Shown here: positions 11,730-20,388 of the stretch, in pieces
How positions within the stretch are numbered: position 1 is the stretch's first letter
How the letters are laid out: each line of letters opens with the position of its first letter
Source: an uncultured bacterium
GTDB taxonomy: Bacteria; Verrucomicrobiota; Verrucomicrobiia; Verrucomicrobiales; Akkermansiaceae
Reading direction: 5' to 3'
Length of the DNA stretch: 33,365 nucleotides
NCBI GenBank assembly: GCA_945947905.1
Contig: CAMEZO010000008.1
Coordinates: 1-33,365 of the forward strand
Translations under genes and position numbers: made by a program
Notes under the pieces: generated by a model
Told to the model about the DNA's origin: nothing
The model's input: the letters and a program-made list of their open reading frames with translations, nothing else
The model's database searches: none

Positions 11730-12527
11730 ATGAAGAAACTGACGCTCCTACTCGCCCTTTTGCCGGCGGCGTGCTCTTGCCCTCAGAATTTTCGGGAGGT
11801 GCCCAAGCCCGCCGTGCGGACGGCGGAAGATGTTGCCGACATCAGCACCTGTCAAATGATGCACTACGGGACCACTCTGCTGGCGGAGGCCCGCAGCGCG
11901 GCGGTGGTGCAGGCCCTGTTACAGCGAGGGGCTCGGCCGGAGGGTAACATCATCCGCAACGGCGTGGTGGAGACCGGCAGTGCTCTGGCGGAGAACCCCC
12001 GTGCGGACTTGGTGCCACTCCTGGTGCAAGGCGGGGCCAACCCTAACACGCATGCAACGCGCTCGGGGCGTTCGCCGCTTTGTCAGGCCCTTCGCAACGG
12101 CGACCTCGCGCGGGTGCGTGCCTTGTTGGATGCCGGTGCATCGACGGATTCTCCCGGGGATGCTCCGCTGATGGCCGCCATGGAGGCACCTGCGGGCAGT
12201 CAGGTCGAGCTTGTCAGCCTGCTGCTGAACCGGGGTGCCGGTATCTATACGCCGAACGACGAAGGTAAGCTGCCCATCCACGTGGCCACGCCTGCCGTGC
12301 TGCCTCTTTTGCTGCAGTCGGGTGCCGATGTCAATGCCCGTGACAGACTGGGGCGTACGCCGCTCTTCTATGCCCGCAGTCCCGAGCACGCGCAGCAGCT
12401 CCTGCAGGCCGGTGCGGATATCAACGCGCGCGATGACCGGGGGGATACTGCTTTCGATGTGTGCGACCAAGCCTCGGTGAAGTCCTACCTCCTGATGTCC
12501 GGCTGCCGCAGCGGACGACGCCTGTAA
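11730..12527 (+). CDS. Ankyrin-repeat lipoprotein
   Basis: Lipobox MKKLTLLLALLPAAC|SC; ankyrin units such as LLVQGGANPNTHATRSGRSPLCQALRNGD and LLQSGADVNARDRLGRTPLFYA. Confidence 0.9.
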   Translation: MKKLTLLLALLPAACSCPQNFREVPKPAVRTAEDVADISTCQMMHYGTTLLAEARSAAVVQALLQRGARPEGNIIRNGVVETGSALAENPRADLVPLLVQGGANPNTHATRSGRSPLCQALRNGDLARVRALLDAGASTDSPGDAPLMAAMEAPAGSQVELVSLLLNRGAGIYTPNDEGKLPIHVATPAVLPLLLQSGADVNARDRLGRTPLFYARSPEHAQQLLQAGADINARDDRGDTAFDVCDQASVKSYLLMSGCRSGRRL

Positions 12528-12539
12528 CGACATGCTGCC

Positions 12540-13259
12540 ATGAATAAACGCCTGTTGACCTTTCTGCTTTTGCTGCTGCCGGCCTGCACGCCGGAGCGGA
12601 CTGTCTATGATGCGGGGGGAAATGCCGTGAGCAACGTTCTGCACGGCCCCCGGCAGATGAGCTTGGAGGACCGTTTCACCCGCAATTACGACGCGACGGT
12701 TCGCACGCGAAAGAATGCGGACGGGGTGCCCGTCTCCACTTCGTCCAAGGTCAGCAGTTTCCAACGCTATTTTGACAAAGCGGCCGATCGAGAGACTGCG
12801 GGTCAGTTCAGCAAGCGCTTCGAGGGGAGCCGCAGTTTTGCAACGGGGCGCTACAGTGAGGCTTCCAAGAGTTTCGGCTCGGATAAGCGTTACGCTACCT
12901 CTGCCAACGGGGCTTTTTCTACCGACTTGCGCCCGGACTTCATGAACCGGTCACGGGGAATCGCTCACAACGATTATCGGGACAGCGACCGCCGCTGGGC
13001 CGGGGAGGGGGTGGCAGCCTCCGGTACGGATTCCCGTTATCCCACGCGGGACAGTCAATACAGCACGGTGAACGAGAGCGGCTACATCAGCAGTAAGAAC
13101 AGTCACTTCAAGCAGCCTCGCATTGTCAGCAGTCGCGAATATCTCGATACGGATCACATGAACATGCGCTCCGTCCTGCGGCATGATAACGGCCAAACTC
13201 CCCAAGAGCAGGCGGAGAAGCCCGCGCCCGTGCCGTCTGCGGAGCCGCCGCAGAATTAA
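12540..13259 (+). CDS. Putative lipoprotein, function unknown
   Basis: MNKRLLTFLLLLLPAC|TPERT lipobox; Ser/Arg/Tyr-rich body. Confidence 0.7.
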   Translation: MNKRLLTFLLLLLPACTPERTVYDAGGNAVSNVLHGPRQMSLEDRFTRNYDATVRTRKNADGVPVSTSSKVSSFQRYFDKAADRETAGQFSKRFEGSRSFATGRYSEASKSFGSDKRYATSANGAFSTDLRPDFMNRSRGIAHNDYRDSDRRWAGEGVAASGTDSRYPTRDSQYSTVNESGYISSKNSHFKQPRIVSSREYLDTDHMNMRSVLRHDNGQTPQEQAEKPAPVPSAEPPQN

Positions 13260-13272
13260 AGCCCCGCAGGGG

Positions 13273-13722
13273 TTACAGCAGCTTGATGTTGTCCGAGAAG
13301 ACGAAGCTCACGCCCCGGAAGGGATGGGGCTCGCCGTTTTTGTACCAAATCCCGGTCGCGGTGCCGGAGGTGGCGGCGTCGAAGGTCAGGTCAAATTGCA
13401 GCAGGTGCTCACCGTCCTGCACGCGGACCGTGCCGGTATCACGCCCTGTTTTGCGGTAACTTAAGCCCACGGGAGTATATTTACCCTCTCCGTGGTAGCG
13501 GCCGATGTGTGCGCGGTCAAAACTGTAGAGCTCCCAACTGACGTTGCAGGGGTGCTTCAGGCAGCGGTAATAGGAGAATCCGCAGGCACTCTGCACCAGC
13601 AGCACCTTGGGTGCTTCCTCCGGAGCCAAATCGCCGACGGCTTGCTGCTGCTGTACACTGCTGCATGACGCAGCGGCGAGCGCCGCAAGAGGCGCAACAC
13701 ACCAACGAATAGTCATTTCCAT
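13273..13722 (-). CDS. Putative lipoprotein, function unknown
   Basis: MEMTIRWCVAPLAALAAASC|SSVQQQQ lipobox. Start placed at 13722 rather than the track start at 13773. Confidence 0.65.
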   Translation of the reverse strand: MEMTIRWCVAPLAALAAASCSSVQQQQAVGDLAPEEAPKVLLVQSACGFSYYRCLKHPCNVSWELYSFDRAHIGRYHGEGKYTPVGLSYRKTGRDTGTVRVQDGEHLLQFDLTFDAATSGTATGIWYKNGEPHPFRGVSFVFSDNIKLL

Positions 13723-13789
13723 GGGCTTGGAACGGCCCCGCCGATGCCCCCGCCGCACACGGAACAGAGGCATCGGGGAGCATGGGTTA

Positions 13790-15421
13790 TCAGCCCTTCA
13801 TGCCGGTGATGTTCCCCTCGGCATCCACGCGAATCGCGCAGGCAGAGGGTACCTTCGGCAGGGCGGGCATGCGGAGGATGTCACCCGTGAGGGCCACCAG
13901 GAAGCCGGCTCCGTTCGCAATCTCGAAGTCGCGCACCGTAATCTTGAAGCCCTTGGGACGTCCCACCAGCTTGTCGTTGTCGGAGAGGGAGTTCTGCGTC
14001 TTGGCCATGCAGATCGGCAGGTCGGTCAGCCCGTTGTTCTCCATCAGCGCCAGCTTCTTGCGAGCCGCGGGGGTCACCACGATGTCATCCGCACCGTAGA
14101 TCTGCTGCGCGATGGTACGCATGCGCTCCTCCACGGGGATGTCCAGCTCGTACAGGCACTTGAAGGGCGGCACGGGGGCCTCCATGGACTTCACGACGGT
14201 CTCGGCCAGCTCGCGGGCACCCTCGCCGCCGCGCCCGAAGACGTTGGCGACGGCGCAGTTGACACCGTTCGCCGCGCACACGGCCTTCACGGCCTCGATT
14301 TCTTCCGGCGTGTCGAGGGCCTCAAACAGGTTGATGGCCACCGTGATGGGGCGGTTGTAACGCTTGGCCGAGGCGATGTGGGCCTCCAGGTTGGCGAGAC
14401 CGCGCTTCACGGCCTCGGTGTTGGGCGGGTCCAGCTCCTTCTTGTCCACGCCGCCGTGCATCTTGAGGGCGCGGATGGTGGCCACGATCACGATAGCGTC
14501 GGGGGCCAGTCCCGCTTGGCGGCACTTGATGTCCAGGAACTTCTCGGCGCCCAGGTCGAAGGCGAAGCCTGCCTCCGTGACCGTGTAGTCGCTGTAGGCC
14601 AAGGCCATCTTGGTGGCGATCACGGAGTTGCAACCGTGCGCGATGTTCGCGAAAGGCCCGCCGTGCACGAAGGCCGGCACCCCCTCCAGGCTCTGCACCA
14701 GGTTGGGCATGATGGCATCGCGCAGAATGGCCAGCAGCGCATCCGTCACACCCAGCTCGCGGGCGTACACGGCTTCGTTGTCGGAGGTAAAGCCGATGAC
14801 GATGTTGTTGATGCGGCGGCGCAGGTCCTCCACGTCCTCGGCCAGGCAGAAGCAGGCCATAATTTCGGAGGCGGGGGTGATGTTGAAGCCCTCCTCGCGG
14901 GGCACGCCCTGCTTGTTCAGGCCCACGATGATGTTGCGCAGGGAGCGGTCGTTCATGTCCATCACGCGCTTCCAGGTCACTTTGTTCTGGTCCAGGCGCG
15001 TGGTGCGGAAGTGCAGGGCGTTGTCAATGACGGCAGAGAGCAGGTTGTTAGCCGCCGTGATGGCCGGGAAATCGCCGTTGAAGCACAGGTTGATCACCTC
15101 GCCGGGGGTGATGCTGGAGGCACCGCCGCCCGTTGCGCCGCCCTTGCGGCCGAATACCGGGCCCATGGAGGGCTCGCGCAATGCCAGCGCGGACTTCTTG
15201 CCGATGGCCTGCAGGCCCTGCGCCAAGCCGATGGATACCGTCGTCTTGCCCTCGCCCGCCGGGGTCGGGGTCAGTGCGCTCACCAGAATCAGCTTGCCGC
15301 GTTTGCTGCTGGCAGCCGCCGCCTGCAGGCGCACTTTCGCGCGGTCGACGCCGTACGGTACCAGATACTTCTCATCCATCCCCAAGCGGGATGCCATCTT
15401 GCTTATAAAGGTCTCGCCCAT
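13790..15421 (-). CDS. fhs: Formate--tetrahydrofolate ligase
   Basis: LGMDEKYLVPYGVDRAKV, TPTPAGEGKTTVSIGLAQGL, REPSMGPVFGRKGGATGGG. Start chosen at MGETF from the promoter position. Confidence 0.97.
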   Translation of the reverse strand: MGETFISKMASRLGMDEKYLVPYGVDRAKVRLQAAAASSKRGKLILVSALTPTPAGEGKTTVSIGLAQGLQAIGKKSALALREPSMGPVFGRKGGATGGGASSITPGEVINLCFNGDFPAITAANNLLSAVIDNALHFRTTRLDQNKVTWKRVMDMNDRSLRNIIVGLNKQGVPREEGFNITPASEIMACFCLAEDVEDLRRRINNIVIGFTSDNEAVYARELGVTDALLAILRDAIMPNLVQSLEGVPAFVHGGPFANIAHGCNSVIATKMALAYSDYTVTEAGFAFDLGAEKFLDIKCRQAGLAPDAIVIVATIRALKMHGGVDKKELDPPNTEAVKRGLANLEAHIASAKRYNRPITVAINLFEALDTPEEIEAVKAVCAANGVNCAVANVFGRGGEGARELAETVVKSMEAPVPPFKCLYELDIPVEERMRTIAQQIYGADDIVVTPAARKKLALMENNGLTDLPICMAKTQNSLSDNDKLVGRPKGFKITVRDFEIANGAGFLVALTGDILRMPALPKVPSACAIRVDAEGNITGMKG

Positions 15422-15428
15422 GCCGAAA

Positions 15429-15457
15429 AGTCTACCACACGCCACCCCGAGGGTAAA
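15429..15457 (-). promoter_or_regulatory. Sigma-70-like promoter of fhs
   Basis: TTTACC-17-TAGACT on the minus strand, 7 nt before the ATG. Confidence 0.65.
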
Positions 15458-15503
15458 GCCTAATATGCGCCCCCGGCGATATTTCTCCGGGCGGGATTTT
15501 GGC

Positions 15504-15532
15504 TTGACCGGCGGGCGGCTGTCGCGTAGAAT
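15504..15532 (+). promoter_or_regulatory. Sigma-70-like promoter of the DUF772-like ORF
   Basis: TTGACC-17-TAGAAT, 6 nt before the ATG. Confidence 0.7.
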
Positions 15533-15538
15533 GGGTGC

Positions 15539-15973
15539 ATGTCAAAGAAGAGTTCCACAGCCGTCGATCCTCTGTTCGGTAAGGATAAAAAATTCCGTCG
15601 TCGCGTCGAAGGCCGCTTCCGGCCGCTCCTGGGTGCCCTCTCCGGGGCGAAGTTCCGTGCGAAGGTGACGGAACTGTGTGCTCGCTGCAACATTGAGTTG
15701 CCCTACGAGGAGGCCGTCCGCATGTTCAAGATGATGATTGTGCAGCGCGTCTACGACTACGATGTTGACACGGTCGTTTCGGAGGTGGCGGACAGGAGGA
15801 GCCTGCTGTACTTTGTCGGGATTATCGACCTTGCTACCCTGCCGACGGCGGAGGCGCTTCGTGGTTTCCGCATGCGACTCGGGGGTGAAGGTGTCAATGA
15901 GTTTTACGACTTTTTCGAGGCGCTGATGCAGGAGCGAAGGCTGCTCTACAAGGCCCTCTTCATCATCTGCTGA
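15539..15973 (+). CDS. Short protein resembling only the N-terminal domain of IS5/DUF772-type transposases
   Basis: LPYEEAVRMFKMMIVQRVYDYDVDTVVSEVADRRSLLYFVGIIDLATLPTAEALRGFRMRL resembles the IS5-group N-terminal pattern (LlLqrly.lSd..l...l.dr.sfr.F.G......D..tl.rFR..L). No catalytic DDE domain follows. Confidence 0.6.
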   Translation: MSKKSSTAVDPLFGKDKKFRRRVEGRFRPLLGALSGAKFRAKVTELCARCNIELPYEEAVRMFKMMIVQRVYDYDVDTVVSEVADRRSLLYFVGIIDLATLPTAEALRGFRMRLGGEGVNEFYDFFEALMQERRLLYKALFIIC

Positions 15974-16053
15974 CGCCCCTTTACCGCAGGGCATACTTTA
16001 GGCTTGCGCCGACAGCCGCGCCGCGCTACAATCGGGGCAGACAAGAAGAGAGT

Positions 16054-16866
16054 ATGACCGATAACACCAAATCCATTGCCGACGATGAGCCGGTGGCAGA
16101 GTTTGCCACCATCGAATCCGTTTTCGTCCGCAAGCGTAACTGCCTGCTGCTGCGCGGGGATTTCTCGCCGGTGTTCGTTGACTACTACCTGCACCTGATG
16201 CAGCACGCCCTCCACCCTGCGGAGGAGGAGGCCGCTATCCTCAAGCAGCTGCTCGCGTACTTCACGCTCCACCTCGTCTCCCGCCCGTGGAAGGAGCACC
16301 ACGCCTGGACCCTCAACCTGCGCGAGCCCCTGGAGGCGGGCTTCTTCGTCTGCGGTTCCTCGCTTACGGAGGAGGTCGTGGGCCGTTCCTTTACCGAGGG
16401 CCTCAAACTCCCGCAGCAGAACACCCTCTACGCGCAGAACCTGGTGGAGGGACGCGACCCGCAGACCTCCGTCATCACTCTGTCCGGTACCTCACCGGCC
16501 GCTTGGGCGGAGCAGTACTACGCCCAAAGCGAGCAGCGCAGTGCCCGCGCCTTTGCTCTCGCCGGTGACACTTTCGTCCTGCTCACCGCAGAACCGGATG
16601 CAGATGAAGCTTGGCTCGCCTCCCTCACGGCGGAGGATGTCGCCTCCATCGGGGAGCACGAGGAAACCAAGCAACTGGAGACCCGCCGCTTCCGCTTCCA
16701 TTGCGGCTGCTCCGTCGACCGCCTCCTCCCCACCATCCGCTCGCTGCGCAGCAACTTCGAGGACCTCCTCGCCGAGCAAGGCTATATCCTCGCCAACTGC
16801 CCCCGCTGCGGCGCCGCTTTCCGCATTACACCGGACATGCTGGACACCGAGAAGCCGAGCAAATAA
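16054..16866 (+). CDS. hslO: Hsp33-type redox-regulated chaperone
   Basis: C-terminal FHCGCS...NCPRCG fits CXC-X29-CXXC, within the Hsp33 zinc-switch spacing of 27-32. Confidence 0.82.
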   Translation: MTDNTKSIADDEPVAEFATIESVFVRKRNCLLLRGDFSPVFVDYYLHLMQHALHPAEEEAAILKQLLAYFTLHLVSRPWKEHHAWTLNLREPLEAGFFVCGSSLTEEVVGRSFTEGLKLPQQNTLYAQNLVEGRDPQTSVITLSGTSPAAWAEQYYAQSEQRSARAFALAGDTFVLLTAEPDADEAWLASLTAEDVASIGEHEETKQLETRRFRFHCGCSVDRLLPTIRSLRSNFEDLLAEQGYILANCPRCGAAFRITPDMLDTEKPSK

Positions 16867-16887
16867 CCCCGGCGGGCGCGGTGCCTT

Positions 16888-17145
16888 TCAATCCCCCAGC
16901 AGGTCTTTCAGTTTCTCCATGAGGTCGATGCCCATGCCGAGTTTGACGGTGAGGTAGATGACGCAGAGCATGAAGACCGTGGAGATGAGGTTTCGCAGGA
17001 AGCGCTGAAGGCGCCAAAAGAGGGCGAGGCCGGCGAGGATGCCGCCCCAGGGGGTGGCGGAGGTCCAGGAGCCGTCCCACAGGCTCTGCCAAAGGCTCGG
17101 TGCGTTATGGGCGGCCTGTGCCGCGATGTCTGCTAATCCCAACAT
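16888..17145 (-). CDS. Small membrane protein, function unknown
   Basis: 85 aa with a hydrophobic FLRNLISTVFMLCVIYLTVKLGMGI stretch; TTGAAA-17-TATGGT promoter 9 nt before the ATG. Confidence 0.6.
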   Translation of the reverse strand: MLGLADIAAQAAHNAPSLWQSLWDGSWTSATPWGGILAGLALFWRLQRFLRNLISTVFMLCVIYLTVKLGMGIDLMEKLKDLLGD

Positions 17146-17311
17146 GCGGGGGCCACCATAGCACAGCTCGGCGATTTTTTCAAGTGCGGATTGCGGGCTT
17201 TTTTTTGCAGAAAGGGTGTAGAAAAAAGGTCGGGGGCTGCGTTTTTATGGGTGAGGGCGGGCCACGGTCGGCCTCCTTCGTCAGAAAAACAATCCCACCT
17301 TTCATTTCAAT

Positions 17312-17875
17312 ATGAACAAGACAATCATCATGACCCTGGCTGCCGCGCTGATGGTGCCGGCAATGGCCAACGAGGAACAGCCCCAAACGCCCGCCCAGGC
17401 TCCTGTTTGCGAGCAGCAGCCCGGCCGTCATTTCAACCCGGAGCGCCACAAGGCGATGCTCGAGAAGTTCGACGCCGACAAGGACGGCAAGCTCTCCGAC
17501 GAGGAGCGCAAGGCCGCCCGCGAGGCGATGAAGGAGGCGCACGGTCAGCGCGGTGATCGCGGTCCCCGCGGGCCGCGTCCGGAGGGTGCCGAGGGCCGTC
17601 CCGAGGGCCAGCCCGGCAATGCCGAGGGTCGTCCCGGTCCCCGCGGTCCGCGCTTCAACCCGGAGCAGCGCAAGGCGTTCATCGAGAAGTTTGACGCCGA
17701 CAAGGACGGCAAGCTCTCCGACGAGGAGCGCAAGGCCGCCCGTGAGGCGATGAAGGAGGCGCACGGTCAGCGCGGCGACAAGGCTCCCCGCGGTTCGCGC
17801 GCCGGCAAGCATGGCCGTCCCGGTGCTCCCGCTCCGGAGGGTGCTCCCGCCCCTGCAGATTCTGTTGCTGAGTGA
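17312..17875 (+). CDS. Secreted EF-hand protein with a duplicated EF-hand unit and Gly/Pro/Arg-rich linker
   Basis: Signal peptide MNKTIIMTLAAALMVPAMA; EF loop DADKDGKLSDEE occurs twice, 74 codons apart. Confidence 0.88.
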   Translation: MNKTIIMTLAAALMVPAMANEEQPQTPAQAPVCEQQPGRHFNPERHKAMLEKFDADKDGKLSDEERKAAREAMKEAHGQRGDRGPRGPRPEGAEGRPEGQPGNAEGRPGPRGPRFNPEQRKAFIEKFDADKDGKLSDEERKAAREAMKEAHGQRGDKAPRGSRAGKHGRPGAPAPEGAPAPADSVAE

Positions 17876-17903
17876 GTTGTGCTTTCCGCACGAATTGAAA
17901 ACG

Positions 17904-17933
17904 CCGGGAGGCAGGGGATTCCCCTGCCTCCCG
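17904..17933. terminator. Strong hairpin in the convergent intergenic region, probable terminator
   Basis: CGGGAGGCAGGGG-ATT-CCCCTGCCTCCCG; a GCGTTTTC tract follows on the minus strand. Confidence 0.7.
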
Positions 17934-17958
17934 AAACGTGTATGCAGCCGCGGCAGTG

Positions 17959-18231
17959 TTACTCCGCCGAGATGCGCTCTGCCTGCATCGTGGGGTGAAT
18001 GCCGTTCTGGAAGCGCTCGAACACGCCACGCGGGTCATCCGGGGTCTCCTTGAGGGCGGCATAAATGCGCTCGCGCATGTCCAAAGCAGCCTGTAGGGCG
18101 GCCTCCTCGCTGCCGTATTGGCGGTCCGAGAAGTACTTGGTGAACTGGTTCCACCTGCGGCAGATGCTGAGCCTCCAGCCCTGGAACGAGGTGGTTTCGT
18201 AGGTGTAGCGGGTGATATTACGCTGGGTCAT
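17959..18231 (-). CDS. AP2-domain-like small protein
   Basis: FQGWRLSICRRWNQFTKYFSDRQYGSEEAALQAALDMRERI resembles the AP2 W..S....G......F.d..yG.eeAA..A pattern. Start at MTQRN. Confidence 0.5.
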   Translation of the reverse strand: MTQRNITRYTYETTSFQGWRLSICRRWNQFTKYFSDRQYGSEEAALQAALDMRERIYAALKETPDDPRGVFERFQNGIHPTMQAERISAE

Positions 18232-18386
18232 GATATGTGTGATGTTATGGAATTGTATAGACTTATCTTGTCTACAGTGTTTAGACTCCCATACCCCCGA
18301 AACCATTCAAAATTTTCTCTAAAAAATTGCGCGGCGACCGAATCGGCTGAAAGCGCAAGAAAAAAGCCCCCTGCGGCACAAAGGGC

Positions 18387-18416
18387 TTGACAGCGGGCAT
18401 ATTTGTGGCATAAATA
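18387..18416 (+). promoter_or_regulatory. Sigma-70-like promoter of fmt
   Basis: TTGACA-18-TAAATA, 4 nt before the ATG. Confidence 0.75.
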
Positions 18417-18420
18417 AGGC

Positions 18421-19383
18421 ATGCGAATTGTCATGATGGCCACGGGGGACATAGCGCTCCCCGCGTTCACAGCCCTGGCGGACACCGGTCAGGTGGTTGC
18501 GCTGGTGACCCAGCCGGATCGCCCCGTCGGTCGGCACTACGAAACCAAGCCGCCGAGGATTAAGGTGTGTGCTTTGGAGCGCGGAATCCCCGTTTACCAG
18601 CCGGAGAAGGTGAGTACGCCCGAGGCTGTGGCCCGACTGCGCGCCCTGGAGCCGGACCTGTTCGTGGTGATGGCCTATGGGCAGTTGCTCTCGCAGGAGG
18701 TGATCGACATCCCCAAGCTGGCCTGTATCAATGCACATGCTTCACTGCTTCCCCGCCACCGCGGTGCAGCATGTATACAAGCTGCTATCGAGGCCGGTGA
18801 CGGTGAGACCGGAATCACCATCATGCACATTGTTAAGAAGATGGACGCAGGCGACATCATCTGCACGCGCAGAATCCCCCTGCTGGGGCGCGAAACGGCT
18901 GAGACCCTGCACGATGATTTGGCTCGCCTGGCCCCGGAGGCCTTGCTGGAGGCCATCGCCGCCCTGGAGACCGGCACGGCAACGCGTCGCCCCCAGGAGG
19001 ACAGCCTGGCCACCTATTGCAAGAAGTTGGTGCGCGCGGACGGGCGCATTGACTGGAGCCTGCCTGCCTTTCAGGTGGCGCGTAAAATCCGCGCCTATCA
19101 CTCTTGGCCGGGGACGGTCACGAGCTATGTCTCCGTGCGCACGGAGCAGAGCCGGGAGCTTAAAATATTCCCCCCCGTGGATGTCTTTGCGGGCACGGAC
19201 CCGACGGCAGAGCCGGGAACGGTGCTGGAGGCCGGGCCCGATGGCCTCTTGATTGCCTGCGGAGGGCCCAGGGGCGGCGCCGTGCGCATTACGTCCCTGC
19301 AAATACCGGGTCGGCGCAAAATGAACGCAGAGAGCTTCTTCGCCGGCCACCGGATACGCCCCGGCATGGTGCTGGGGCGCTGA
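18421..19383 (+). CDS. fmt: Methionyl-tRNA formyltransferase
   Basis: MRIVMMATGDIALPAFTALAD..., ACINAHASLLPRHRGAACIQAAIEAGDGETGITIMHIVKKMDAGDII. Confidence 0.97.
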   Translation: MRIVMMATGDIALPAFTALADTGQVVALVTQPDRPVGRHYETKPPRIKVCALERGIPVYQPEKVSTPEAVARLRALEPDLFVVMAYGQLLSQEVIDIPKLACINAHASLLPRHRGAACIQAAIEAGDGETGITIMHIVKKMDAGDIICTRRIPLLGRETAETLHDDLARLAPEALLEAIAALETGTATRRPQEDSLATYCKKLVRADGRIDWSLPAFQVARKIRAYHSWPGTVTSYVSVRTEQSRELKIFPPVDVFAGTDPTAEPGTVLEAGPDGLLIACGGPRGGAVRITSLQIPGRRKMNAESFFAGHRIRPGMVLGR

Positions 19384-19395
19384 GAACGCCGGCCC

Positions 19396-20385
19396 TCAGG
19401 ACGCCTTGGCGGTATCCTGCGGCTTTTCGGCCGGGGCGGGTGCCGTCGGTTCAGTCGTTGCCGGCTTGGCCTCCTCCTGCGGTTGAGGAATCCACTTGCG
19501 CAGGGTATCGGCCATGGCGGGGTTCTCCCGCTGCATCTGCGCCATCATGGCGGGTATCCACGGCTGCACGGCCAGACCGACCAAGAAAGACGAGGTAAGG
19601 CACAGAGCGGCGGCCAGCAGACAGCGGTCGAAGGGGGCCTTCTGCTCCTCCACCGGGAGCGTACTGCTGCGGGCATCCCACAGCGTGATGCCGCGGGAAC
19701 GCACCGAGAAGAATGCCACCAGCGGCATGATGAGCGACAGGGGCGGCATGCACAGACCCATGCCGAACAGGAACACCAGCAGGCTGCGCCGGAAGGCCTG
19801 CCCGAATACGGGGTATCCGCCGTGCCCCGGGCAGAGAACACGGATTCCCATCAGGGCCTTGCCCGGGGTGCTGCCGCTTTGCGAAAGGAGGTAGGACTCG
19901 ATGAAGACGAAGGGAAGCCAGAAGAGCGGGTGCCCCGGGGTGAGTACCGCATCGTAGGGGACGCGGAACAGGCGCAGCGCGCCCAGGATGACGACCGCAT
20001 ACAGGGCCATATCCACCAGACGGGCCAGCAGACGGCGCCACGGACGCGGCAGGTACACGCGCCTCGCGTTTTTCGGCAGTTCCTGCTCGCCCTCCTGTTC
20101 CGGCGTTGCTTCCGCCGCAGCCTCCGGACCGGGGATGGGGGGTAATTCGGCTTCCTCGGCCGCCTCCGGGGTCTCCTGTGTTTCTTCCGCGCCCTTGCTG
20201 TGGTTCTCCAAGTCGCCGAGGAAATCCTGCAGAGCGGGGAGGGTACGGAGCGGGGCCCAGCCTTGGCAGCCCCGGTGCCAGCCGGGCGTATCCGGGGTCA
20301 GGTCACCCATCTGTACCAGAGCAATGACATCGGGCACGGTGGCGGGCCCGCAGCGGCGGTCGTCTTTAATCCAATAAATATCCAT
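19396..20385 (-). CDS. RDD-family membrane protein with N-terminal GYF_2-like domain
   Basis: MDIYWIKDDRRCGPATVPDVIALVQMGDLTPDTPGWHRGCQGWAPL (GYF_2-like), then PWRRLLARLVDMALYAVVIL...GSTPGKALMGIRV (RDD). Confidence 0.82.
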   Translation of the reverse strand: MDIYWIKDDRRCGPATVPDVIALVQMGDLTPDTPGWHRGCQGWAPLRTLPALQDFLGDLENHSKGAEETQETPEAAEEAELPPIPGPEAAAEATPEQEGEQELPKNARRVYLPRPWRRLLARLVDMALYAVVILGALRLFRVPYDAVLTPGHPLFWLPFVFIESYLLSQSGSTPGKALMGIRVLCPGHGGYPVFGQAFRRSLLVFLFGMGLCMPPLSLIMPLVAFFSVRSRGITLWDARSSTLPVEEQKAPFDRCLLAAALCLTSSFLVGLAVQPWIPAMMAQMQRENPAMADTLRKWIPQPQEEAKPATTEPTAPAPAEKPQDTAKAS

Positions 20386-20388
20386 ATC

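Noticed and set aside
13741-13776. CCGATGCC/GGCATCGG inverted repeat beyond the fhs end as a terminator
   Set aside because: Stem is real but no T tract follows on either strand, and it lies close to a gene start.
13607-15463. 618-aa plus-strand ORF
   Set aside because: Antisense of fhs.
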